From assembly GCA_030378035.1 (NCBI GenBank), contig JAUCGI010000048.1:1-35143 (forward strand): a DNA stretch of 35,143 bases. Direction: 5' to 3'. This stretch comes from Desulfobacterales bacterium HSG2 (GTDB lineage: Bacteria; Desulfobacterota; Desulfobacteria; Desulfobacterales; 4be13). Of the stretch, positions 1 to 6,822 are shown piece after piece. The notes beneath the pieces were generated by a model. It saw only the letters and a list, made by a program, of their open reading frames with translations. It searched no databases and was not told where the DNA came from. Each line of letters begins with the position of its first letter. Within the stretch, counting starts at the first letter, position 1. The translations under genes were made by a program, and so were the position numbers.

Positions 1-17
1 AAAACGTCAGAAATGAA

Positions 18-380
18 ATGGAATATATTATTCATCATATAAGTATTTCCAAATTTGGTTTTTCCATGAACTGGCGATTTGTCAGGCTGATATGGAAAAT
101 TTCAGTCATCATAAATGCGGCTCGCCTGATGCTGCTACAGGGATCTGATTCCTGCAAAATCCCGCTGCCGATAATAAAGCAGTATTACAATGTGATACGG
201 GATATTTGTGACAATCTGATTTTAATACGGAATCAGGCAGGCAAAAGTGTTTTTCTCTTTCCGATAAAGAAAATCCTGGATGCTGTCCTTCCCGAGTGGC
301 TGGAACTGGCTGAAGATTTTGCAATATCTTCTGATGACGAAATTCGTGACTTACTGGGACAAATCGCAGATGCCTTTTGA
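18..380 (+). CDS. Possible antitoxin upstream of a RelE-like toxin
   Basis: A short frame of up to 120 residues ends in TGA at 378-380, overlapping by 11 bases the ATG (370) of a RelE-like toxin. That spacing is typical of translationally coupled antitoxin-toxin pairs. The last 40 residues are acidic and helical in character (motifs LPEWLELAEDF and SSDDEIRDLLGQIADAF), as expected for an antitoxin tail that masks a basic toxin. The N-terminal part is not recognisable, and the real start may be an internal Met at 66 or later, or the gene may be decayed. I do not recognise a family; the role is inferred from position and overlap only. Confidence 0.4.
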   Translation: MEYIIHHISISKFGFSMNWRFVRLIWKISVIINAARLMLLQGSDSCKIPLPIIKQYYNVIRDICDNLILIRNQAGKSVFLFPIKKILDAVLPEWLELAEDFAISSDDEIRDLLGQIADAF

Positions 381-765
381 ACTTATCCGAACCGAGCCTT
401 TTGAGCGGCAATTCCGAAAAATACTGAAACAGTTTCCCAGAAGTGCGGGGAGCATAAACAGCGCGATAGATGATCTTGCTGATAATTTAAAGGGAGATGC
501 TTATCCGGGATTTTATGAATTCACAATTATGAAATTGCGGATCCCGCTGAAAGAATACAAAATAGGAAAAAGCAGCGGGCTCCGTCTTGTTTATCTGCTG
601 TTAGAAGATAAAAATAAGCTGATCCCGCTCCTGATCTATTATAAAGTGAAGTTTCCAACAGAGCATAAGGTCAAAAAAATGATAAAGAAAAAACTTAAAG
701 AAGTTTTGGAATATAAAACAGGCGGTCCAAATGGGAAAACAGATGGCACAGATTATGCAGATTGA
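370..765 (+). CDS. RelE/HigB-like toxin
   Basis: The start at ATG 370 (MPFELIRTEPFERQF) gives 131 residues; a longer in-frame start at 280 would only add sequence overlapping the upstream frame. The pattern is that of the RelE/ParE superfamily: an N-terminal basic helical half (FERQFRKILKQFP), then LRIPLKEYKIGKSSGLRLVYLL, then a beta strand ending in LIYYKV. Family members are ribosome-dependent or free mRNA endonucleases that stall growth. The tail after about residue 100 is Lys-rich and looks like read-through into the neighbouring transposase remnant. The family call rests on pattern, and activity is not established. Confidence 0.62.
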   Translation: MPFELIRTEPFERQFRKILKQFPRSAGSINSAIDDLADNLKGDAYPGFYEFTIMKLRIPLKEYKIGKSSGLRLVYLLLEDKNKLIPLLIYYKVKFPTEHKVKKMIKKKLKEVLEYKTGGPNGKTDGTDYAD

Positions 766-1079
766 AAACGGGAAAAACGCTGAAATTCCGGGACCGACTG
801 GGAGAGTGGCTGTATTTTTTCAACCATGCCCACGAGGAAAATGAGGAAACCATGGGAACGCATTATGAGAACCCGGTGATTCGCAGGGCATTTACCGCCC
901 GTGAGGCCCTGAGCGATGATGAGAAAGAACGCCTTCTCGCAGAGAAGCGCGAGGAGTCGCTGATGAATGAGCGTTACGAGCTGGCGGCGGCGAGAAGAAA
1001 AGAGATTGCCGCCTCACTCTTGAATGAGGGAATGAGTCCCGAACGGGTTATGAAAAAGGTATCAGGAGGTATATCATGA
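762..1079 (+). pseudogene. C-terminal remnant of a Rpn-type PD-(D/E)XK transposase
   Basis: About 105 residues (TTG at the left end) match the C-terminal tail style of the Rpn family of recombination-promoting nucleases/putative transposases: LGEWLYFFNHA, NPVIRRAFTAREALSDDEK, a charged helix with repeated Arg/Lys/Glu, then LLNEGMSPERVMKKVSG. The catalytic nuclease core that normally precedes this tail is absent, since the upstream DNA is the RelE-like toxin. The fragment is therefore a truncated relic joined to the toxin, not a functional gene. The alternative, a free-standing small protein, is less likely because no good start or RBS is visible. Confidence 0.55.
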
Positions 1080-1108
1080 ATGCAGCTTATAAAATGTCAG
1101 ATGCTCAT

Positions 1109-1389
1109 AGAGCCTACGCATAAACTGTTTTTACCATATAAATCAGGGTTGTAAAGAACTAATCGTTTGTAAAATTTTGTAAAAGGCCGATTTTGACTGC
1201 TAATTAAGATAAATTTCAACCACTACATATTGTATGTGGACAAAATATGGATGTGGTAAAAAATAAGCTACCACAACATATAGTAGTCTAAACTAAACCA
1301 CTAAAGAGTTATTTTTACAAAATTCTACAAGAAAATTATTTCTTATCATGTTGATTTGTTTATTAAAAAAGAGTTTATGCGTAGGCTCT
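1109..1389. mobile_element. MITE-like element with 24-bp terminal inverted repeats
   Basis: The left end AGAGCCTACGCATAAACT (1109) and the right end AGTTTATGCGTAGGCTCT (ending 1389) are inverted copies, with about 24 bp matching at a single mismatch. Inside, a second nested pair occurs: an 18-mer at 1167-1184 and its near-exact reverse complement at 1313-1330. A third, weaker pair occurs around 1220-1240 and 1270-1285, so most of the element can fold on itself. It is AT-rich compared with its flanks and has no coding frame. No clean target duplication is visible. It fills the gene-free gap between the transposase relic and the chemoreceptor relic. Confidence 0.62.
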
Positions 1390-1493
1390 CCAGATACAAA
1401 AAATTTTCGGTGATGTCAAGAAAAAAAAAACACAGGGATTTCAGATTTCTGCTCTGTGATAACGGATAGGTTCTGCCTCACCGGATTCCGGTA

Positions 1494-1688
1494 GTGTCCG
1501 ACCTGATCTTTGCCCAGTCTCTTTTTTCAGGAGTTGCTTTGTATCTGGCTGAAATATTATCATTATTTCTGAATCACCGGAACGCCCGGGAATCTGCCAG
1601 CACATCGGAAGAACTGAGCTCTCTGGCAGAGCAGATGAAAACGGTTGTGGATGAACTGGCGGCTCTGGTCCGCCGGCATCGTAAGTAA
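1494..1688 (+). pseudogene. Tail fragment of a methyl-accepting chemotaxis protein
   Basis: The last 35 residues (NARESASTSEELSSLAEQMK followed by a VDELAAL helix) match the extreme C-terminus of MCP signalling domains, where the STSEELSSLAEQM pattern follows the second methylation helix. The residues before it (hydrophobic LFSGVALYLAEILSLF) do not fit the coiled-coil that should precede it. The fragment therefore begins out of frame or after a deletion. The start is GTG with no RBS. It abuts the 3' end of the O-antigen ligase on the other strand. I treat it as a relic. Confidence 0.4.
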
Positions 1689-1701
1689 AACCTTCAATAT
1701 T

Positions 1702-3084
1702 TCAATATTCACCTGCCGCAGAAAGGCCGAGGAGCAGCGAGAACACCATGGCTGTTTCATGATGAAGGGTTGTATTGAACAAGCCTCCGCCGAGGATAAC
1801 CGCCATCGCGCCCACCGCTCCGCAGAAGTATATCTGCGCCTCCTTATCCTCGGGCGGACTGCGGAATTGTCTGGTAAAGGTGTAAAGCATAAAAAGAAAA
1901 GCGATCACCCCGATCGTTCCGAATTCGGAGATTACCTTGAACGGAAGACTGTGGGGATGGGAGTAACGGAAATCTTCCGGGATTCCGTATCGCTCAAAAT
2001 CCATGTGCTGATAATGGTTCGGGCCTGTTCCGAAAACCGGATTCTCCAAGTATGCGAGAGTCGCAGCCCGCCAGAAATGGTATCTGCATTCAAAGGTCAC
2101 CGTATCCGTCATCTTCTCTCGCAGGCTGCTTTTGAAGGTTACGATCACGGCAAAGCAGATCAAACAGCAGACCGCTGCCACTGCAAACTGCCGCCTGTAT
2201 TTCGGATCACGGAAAAAGAGATAAATCAGGAAAACGCCGTATCCCAGAAAGGCGGACCGGGACTGGGTCAGGAACAATCCTCCCAGGAGAATACAGTGAA
2301 CCACACCCAGTAACACCTTCATCTGCCGGGTATCACCGTAACGGAGGATCAGCGCGGCTGTTGACAGGCAAAGGACTTCCGCGATATAAAATCCGGAATG
2401 ATTGCCGTCGCCGACATTCCTGATACGCACCACTATCCGTTCAGGGTCGATCATAAATTCGGTGATTCCCCAGATCACACCGGCCAGTGTGCCCAGAATT
2501 ATCAGCCAGAAAAGGATAAGGCGTTTCTCTTTCCGGCAGTAATCATTGATAAGGAGGAAAAAAATACTGCCGAATCGGAACACATCCCACGCGCCGCGCA
2601 GCCCGAGCGATTTGTCATCGGCCATAAGCCCGCTCATAAAAGCTGCCGCAAAGAATGCGATCACCCCCCATCCGAACCAGCCCGTTTCAATGCGCCAGTT
2701 CCCGCTGATAACCCGTTTCATAAAAAATCCGACAAAGGCGATGCCGAGTCCTATCAGGGTCGGTGATTGAAAAAAAGGGAGGCACAGGATCATGGCGAAA
2801 AGCCCGAAATCTTCGATGCGGTCTGCCAGCCGTTGTCTGTTGTCTGTTGTCTGTGGTCCGTGGTCCGTGGTTCGTGGTTCGTGGTTCGTGGTTCGTGGTC
2901 CGTGGTCCGTGGTCCGTGGTCCGTGGTCCGTGGTCCGTGGTCCGTGGTCCGTGGTCCGTGGTTCGTGGTCCGTGGTCCGTGGTCCGTGGTTCGTGGTCCG
3001 TGGTCCGTGGTCCGTGGTCCGTTGTCCGTTGTCTGTCGCCTGTTCTTCGTTCTTCGCCACAGAGGGCGAGTTCCCACTCTCCAT
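1702..3084 (-). CDS. O-antigen ligase / polymerase family membrane protein
   Basis: This is a polytopic membrane protein of the Wzy/WaaL O-antigen ligase superfamily (Wzy_C type), which joins or polymerises undecaprenyl-linked glycans on the periplasmic side of the inner membrane. About ten hydrophobic segments are visible, beginning at FGLFAMILCLPFF. The large periplasmic loop contains the family-typical FECRYHFWRAATLAYLENP, then VFGTGPNHYQ and SHPHSLPFKVISEFGTIG, including the conserved H and GxGP-like features. It follows a glycosyltransferase and UDP-glucose synthesis on the same strand. The first ~80 residues are encoded by a heptamer array and read as TTDHGPR repeats. No ATG lies between the array and the first membrane helix, so the start is uncertain: ATG at 3084, TTG at 3099, or a non-ATG start inside the array. 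Confidence 0.8.
   Translation of the reverse strand: MESGNSPSVAKNEEQATDNGQRTTDHGPRTTNHGPRTTDHEPRTTDHGPRTTDHGPRTTDHGPRTTNHEPRTTDHGPQTTDNRQRLADRIEDFGLFAMILCLPFFQSPTLIGLGIAFVGFFMKRVISGNWRIETGWFGWGVIAFFAAAFMSGLMADDKSLGLRGAWDVFRFGSIFFLLINDYCRKEKRLILFWLIILGTLAGVIWGITEFMIDPERIVVRIRNVGDGNHSGFYIAEVLCLSTAALILRYGDTRQMKVLLGVVHCILLGGLFLTQSRSAFLGYGVFLIYLFFRDPKYRRQFAVAAVCCLICFAVIVTFKSSLREKMTDTVTFECRYHFWRAATLAYLENPVFGTGPNHYQHMDFERYGIPEDFRYSHPHSLPFKVISEFGTIGVIAFLFMLYTFTRQFRSPPEDKEAQIYFCGAVGAMAVILGGGLFNTTLHHETAMVFSLLLGLSAAGEY
2832..3055. repeat. Heptamer array, words GTGGTCC / GTGGTTC / GTTGTCT
   Basis: There are thirty-two consecutive 7-nt words in unbroken register on the plus strand: three GTTGTCT, then mixed GTGGTCC and GTGGTTC, then GTTGTCC, GTTGTCT, GTCGCCT and two GTTCTTC. 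Words vary by substitution but never by an indel that breaks the register. The array has no stop codon in any minus-strand frame. It is read as protein at the 5' end of the O-antigen ligase, and because 7 is not a multiple of 3, the copy number determines which upstream start is in frame. Confidence 0.9.
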
Positions 3085-3097
3085 AATCTTCAATCCC

Positions 3098-3307
3098 AAG
3101 TTTTAAGTTCCAAGTTCCAAATTTCAAGTTCCAAGTTCCGAGTTTCAAGCATCAAGCATCAAGCATCAAGCATCAAGCATCAAGCATCCAGCATCCAGCA
3201 TCCAGCATCCAGCATCCAGCATCCAGCATCAAGCATCCAGCATCCAGCATCCAGCATTCAGCATCCAGCATCCAGCATCCAGCATCCAGCATCAAGCATC
3301 AAGTTTC
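3098..3307. repeat. Heptamer array, words AAGTTCC then AAGCATC / CAGCATC
   Basis: There are thirty 7-nt words in register: seven AAGTTCC-like words, then six AAGCATC, then a mixture of CAGCATC and AAGCATC, ending AAGTTTC. It keeps the same 7-nt phase as the GTGGTYC array 42 bases upstream (offset 266 = 38 x 7). It fills the space between the O-antigen ligase start and the glycosyltransferase end, and supplies the stop codon of the glycosyltransferase. The same AAGCATC/CAGCATC words recur near 12202-12320. Confidence 0.9.
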
Positions 3308-4050
3308 TCTTCATAAAATCGGTAATATTTTAAAAAGGTATAATAGGCGTAAGATACCGCAAGAAAAAGGCCGGCCGTACCATCCAGAATCCCCCTTCTG
3401 AGCAGATACATGTTCACAAAGGTAAACAGCGGCCTCAATGTCAGCGTATGCCAGCGAGTCCACCGCTTTCTGTCGGATATTTCCAAAGCGGCCAGCCGGC
3501 TGTAACGCTCCAGCCTTTTCAGATAGTCGGCCACGGATGTGTATGTGTAATGTTCCATGGGATGCCTGAGGTACCCTGTCTCTCCTTCCACCAGGACCCT
3601 TTCATGCACGGCCCTTTCCTGAAAACAGCCTGCGTTTTTCCGGAAGAGTCTTAGATTGCGATCAGGATACCAGCCCCCGTGACGAATCCACTGGTTACAA
3701 AAAAAATTCTTCCTGCCGATGTAATACCCGTTGTATGCGCTTTTCCGATGTATTGTCTCTTCGATCTCCTGTCTGAGAGGCGGCGTCACCCGTTCGTCCG
3801 CGTCCAGACTGAGAATCCACAGCCCCTCAGCTTTGTCTATCGCGCTGTTTTTCTGCACGGCAAAGCCCCGCCAGGGTTCCTGAAAGACTCTGACACCAAA
3901 ATCCTTGGCGATTTTAGCGGTCCCGTCCGTGCTGAAATGATCGACAAGAACAATCTCATCGGCCCATCTGACACTCTCTAAGCAGTCCTTAATGTTATGA
4001 GCTTCGTTTGCAGAGATAATCGTTACTGAGATATTCGGCATAATAGTCAC
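3292..4050 (-). CDS. Family 2 glycosyltransferase, WaaE/KdtX-like
   Basis: The protein has 252 residues. The GT-A fold N-terminus reads [20 protein letters not shown], then [19 protein letters not shown], and the nucleotide-sugar/metal motif is [13 protein letters not shown] (DAD). The C-terminal half carries [16 protein letters not shown] and a Trp/Arg-rich amphipathic region, as in WaaE/LgtF-type enzymes. Those enzymes add glucose or a related sugar to LPS inner core using a nucleotide sugar at the cytoplasmic membrane face. The start GTG at 4050 overlaps the stop of the UDP-glucose pyrophosphorylase gene (GTGA), so the two are translationally coupled; ATG 4041 is an alternative. The stop codon lies inside a heptamer array, which encodes the last few residues. 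Confidence 0.85.
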   Translation of the reverse strand: MTIMPNISVTIISANEAHNIKDCLESVRWADEIVLVDHFSTDGTAKIAKDFGVRVFQEPWRGFAVQKNSAIDKAEGLWILSLDADERVTPPLRQEIEETIHRKSAYNGYYIGRKNFFCNQWIRHGGWYPDRNLRLFRKNAGCFQERAVHERVLVEGETGYLRHPMEHYTYTSVADYLKRLERYSRLAALEISDRKRWTRWHTLTLRPLFTFVNMYLLRRGILDGTAGLFLAVSYAYYTFLKYYRFYEEKLDA

Positions 4051-5465
4051 TTATCCATTCCATCCGGAGTGTGCAGGACCAAATCATTTTCTATAACCGT
4101 TCCTTCTTTAATGACAGCCTGAGATTCACCGGTGTTCTTTATAAGGATGTTTCCTCTGATCCTCACATTCCCCTCAAAACGCACGTCACCTTCGATGGTC
4201 AGCGATTCACAATCGACTAGGGAGGGGATGCTGTCTCCGAATCTCTCTTTAAAGAGATCGATCTTTCCATAATATGCAGGGTCAAGGCTTATTTTCAGAG
4301 TATCTGATTTCCGATTCGGGTTCAGGATCAGTCTCTCATCTGAAAAGAGAAAGTAGTCTGACTGAACCGTCAGAAGATCATTGCATTTTTTGACCGGAAA
4401 GAACCGGGTCCTCGGAACTTTAACCGCTGTCGCGCCTTCAAAAAGGGATACCGCGGCCCCCATTGCGGTTTCCACCTGAAACACCGGCGGACTCTCCTGA
4501 TCCCGGGGGTCCAACGTCTTGGGATTCAGGATCATGGGAAGGCGGACGGTTTTATGAGTTTCAATCAGATTCTTCAGAAATTTCAGGTTGATCCATAGAT
4601 TATTGGTGTTGAAGAACCGGTAACGCCGGATATCCCTGAACGCGTCTGTCTCATCTTCCGGACACTGAGCGGCTTCACGCAGAATCAGGCGGCCGTTTTT
4701 ATGTCTGGCAAGATGCCCTCCCTTCACATCCGAAGGGGTTCTCTCGGCAACCTCCATCATGAACGGGAATCCGTTTTCTGAGAAATAGCCTAAGAGCGAT
4801 TCGTCCATGGTCGCGCCCAGATTATCCGAATTGGATATAAACGCATAAAGAATGCCTTCATCAAGGAGATGCTGAAGCATTCCGGAGGTGAAGAGCGCGG
4901 TATAAATATCGCCGTGTCCCGGGGGATTCCATTCCAGGCCCGGGTTTCGGGGCCAAGTTGCAGGCGTGAAATCCTTCCGAGATATCTTGGGAAACTTATG
5001 CTGGAGGAATGTCAGGGGAAACTCGGAAGGGTTCATCCCTGACAGGGCGGACAGGGTATCCTCGTGAGTACTGAAGCTGTTCATAATCGCCAGTTTCACG
5101 CCAGCCCTTTCTGACTGAGCCATAATAATGTCAAGGAAGGTCTTGCCGTCCCTTACTTCAAGAAGCGATTTTGCGGTGGTCAGCCCCATGCTTGTACCGA
5201 GACCGCCGTTTAATGTTATTCTGACAGCGTTTTTCAACACATTCCTTCCGGTTCCGGCGTATTCCCCGAGCTGGTCCGCATCTGCAATCTCATCCGGGTC
5301 AACTGCCGTAATCTCGCTGTCATACAGCAGACCGGTTTCGCCGGTAATTACTTTCTCATAGTAATATGAGAATGTTTCGGTCACAAGGGGCTGAAGCCCT
5401 TCGGCTTCCATTTTTGAGATAAAGGACGACAGATGTTCCGATGGTTTCATTTCGTTAATCTCCAT
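4047..5465 (-). CDS. UTP-glucose-1-phosphate uridylyltransferase, eukaryotic-type
   Basis: The protein has 472 residues of the UDPGP family (UGP2-like rather than the GalU type usual in bacteria). It makes UDP-glucose from UTP and glucose-1-phosphate. The nucleotide-binding loop is LNGGLGTSMGLTTAKSLLEV (residues ~87-107). FLQHKFPKI, the uracil/sugar-site NPPGHGDIYTAL, SNSDNLGATMD and the late VPRTRFFPVKKCNDLL motif follow in family order, then a left-handed beta-helix-like tail (IEGDVRFEGNVRIRGNILI). It feeds the downstream glycosyltransferase, with which it overlaps by 4 bases. The start at ATG 5465 overlaps the out-of-frame tail of the preceding gene; ATG 5450 is possible. Confidence 0.9.
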   Translation of the reverse strand: MEINEMKPSEHLSSFISKMEAEGLQPLVTETFSYYYEKVITGETGLLYDSEITAVDPDEIADADQLGEYAGTGRNVLKNAVRITLNGGLGTSMGLTTAKSLLEVRDGKTFLDIIMAQSERAGVKLAIMNSFSTHEDTLSALSGMNPSEFPLTFLQHKFPKISRKDFTPATWPRNPGLEWNPPGHGDIYTALFTSGMLQHLLDEGILYAFISNSDNLGATMDESLLGYFSENGFPFMMEVAERTPSDVKGGHLARHKNGRLILREAAQCPEDETDAFRDIRRYRFFNTNNLWINLKFLKNLIETHKTVRLPMILNPKTLDPRDQESPPVFQVETAMGAAVSLFEGATAVKVPRTRFFPVKKCNDLLTVQSDYFLFSDERLILNPNRKSDTLKISLDPAYYGKIDLFKERFGDSIPSLVDCESLTIEGDVRFEGNVRIRGNILIKNTGESQAVIKEGTVIENDLVLHTPDGMDK

Positions 5466-5660
5466 TCTGACAGGGTATTCCCCCCTGAAAGGTGTTATAA
5501 TCGATAAATGTTAATAGTTGCTTGTCCAGTACAAAACCGTCTTCCCCGTTGTTATCCGCATGGTATCCGCCGGAACTGCCATAGAGCTGAATAAGCCGCA
5601 AAAGCTCGCTCAGAGTGATATGCCAATCCTGGGGATTGTAGTCCGAACTGTGGGTGTGCA
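5455..5660 (-). pseudogene. Out-of-frame second dockerin-like repeat of the secreted protein
   Basis: In the minus-strand frame one base off from the preceding entry, the DNA encodes HSSDYNPQDWHITLSELLRL, IQLYGSSGGYHADNNGEDGF and a tail to TAA at 5455-5457. This is a clear second copy of the repeat that is in frame upstream. It shows that the ancestral gene ran to 5455, overlapping the start of the UDP-glucose pyrophosphorylase gene by 11 bases. Confidence 0.6.
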
Positions 5661-6608
5661 GGTATCATCGCCTTTTGCAGGAGCATATCCGTCTTCTCCG
5701 CCGGGGTCGCAGTGGTAATCTCCCTGATTGTAAAGCTGGATGACACGGAGCAGCTCTGAGAGACTGATTTCATAGTCCTGCGGATTATAATCCGAGCTGT
5801 GACGGGAGGGGAAGGTAAAATATAAAGGGTTTGTATAAGCTCTGTAACGATCAGTAAATCCTGAACTGTTTATAAAGACCTGGGTGACACATTCCGCTCT
5901 CAGATATTGGTTCATTCGGTCTGAATCGGGTATAAATTCAAAGACTTTATAGCCTTCCCGGTCATTACCGGAGAGACTGCTGTCATTTGCCGGGTTAAAC
6001 TCATGAATCAGGTTTTTGCCTGAAAACAGCTTTATACTATTTATTCCAACATCATTATATGCAATCCAGCTTATCAATATCTCAACCTTATCTTCCATAA
6101 GGGCTATATCACCGACGATAGAGTCTCCATCTCCTTTATCAAGTTTTCCGTCTCCATTCTTATCTATACCGATCAGCACCACAGGGCCGTCAGTGATTAT
6201 GGAATTTCCGTTTTTCAGACCTTCAAGAACCGAATCTTTGGAGTGAGCGGGAGCATTTTCAAATTCTGTGGCAACCCACTCCCAAAAGAATTGTCCAAGT
6301 TTGATTCCGCCAAAATTATGACGATATATTCTTTCTTTGCTTCCGTTTCTTAAAAGATATATTTCCGCTGAATCCAAGTCCGGTAAATCATTAACATCGG
6401 AATCTTTTATGAAAAAGCCGACAGGGATTATCGTTGAAACTCCTTTGACCCTCCAAGGAGCATCAGCCATAAAATCTTTGGCATAAGTATTCGGATATCT
6501 GGGAACTTTTGCCAAGGCAAAATTTGGCATTATCAGAAAGAAACATAAAACCGCTCGGAACAAAATATAGTCACCGCTTTTATTGAAAAGAGTTAAAAAA
6601 TATTTCAT
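5610..6608 (-). CDS. Secreted protein with dockerin-like C-terminal repeats, frameshifted
   Basis: The protein has 332 residues with an N-terminal hydrophobic stretch (FRAVLCFFLIMPNFALA) that reads as a signal peptide. The middle contains DGPVVLIGIDKNGDGKLD and later CVTQVFINSS...YTNPLYFTF, resembling the C-terminal beta domain of PHP-type (CehA/McbA) phosphoesterases, but the metal-binding PHP core is missing. The end has one complete SSDYNPQDYEISLSELLRVI repeat followed by YHCDPGGEDGYAP. A second copy begins as CTPTV... and terminates early. Shifting by one base restores HSSDYNPQDWHITLSELLRL and a further 50 residues to a stop at 5455. Either the reading frame has mutated or it is a sequencing indel in the CACACCCAC region near 5655. 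Confidence 0.65.
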   Translation of the reverse strand: MKYFLTLFNKSGDYILFRAVLCFFLIMPNFALAKVPRYPNTYAKDFMADAPWRVKGVSTIIPVGFFIKDSDVNDLPDLDSAEIYLLRNGSKERIYRHNFGGIKLGQFFWEWVATEFENAPAHSKDSVLEGLKNGNSIITDGPVVLIGIDKNGDGKLDKGDGDSIVGDIALMEDKVEILISWIAYNDVGINSIKLFSGKNLIHEFNPANDSSLSGNDREGYKVFEFIPDSDRMNQYLRAECVTQVFINSSGFTDRYRAYTNPLYFTFPSRHSSDYNPQDYEISLSELLRVIQLYNQGDYHCDPGGEDGYAPAKGDDTCTPTVRTTIPRIGISL

Positions 6609-6760
6609 ATTTTATTAAAAAATATCTGAATTGTTATCTCAGGGCATTTGGATTTCTGACACAGACTCAGAACCCCCTATGACTTTCATAAAAGCAGGAA
6701 TCCACAGGTTCCGAGAGAGTGGATTCCCTCTTTATATATGGAAGTCTCAGTCAGTTACGG

Positions 6761-6810
6761 TGGATTCCTGCTTTCGCAACAGTGGATTCCTGCTTTCGCA
6801 GGAATGACAG
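6761..6810. repeat. REP-like palindrome, GGATTCCTGC...GCAGGAATGAC, in tandem
   Basis: Two tandem copies of TGGATTCCTGCTTTCGCA (6761 and 6783). The second is completed by GGAATGACAG to give an ATTCCTGC-TTTC-GCAGGAAT hairpin. A degenerate relative (GCAGGAATCCAC) lies near 6692. It sits just downstream of tldD on the minus strand, in a 214-base gap that otherwise holds nothing I recognise. The outer words GTCATTCC and GGAATCCA are shared with the tandem element at 13481-13996. Confidence 0.7.
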
Positions 6811-6822
6811 TTTGGGGAGACT

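Noticed and set aside
731-844. 37-codon frame starting MGKQMAQIMQIENG downstream of the RelE-like toxin
   Set aside because: Too short, with no recognisable HTH, and it overlaps both the toxin tail and the transposase relic in other frames.
2687-3333. Several long frames on both strands across the GTGGTCC array
   Set aside because: The heptamer has no stops in any frame on either strand, so long frames are automatic. Only the frame entering the O-antigen ligase has coding character outside the array.
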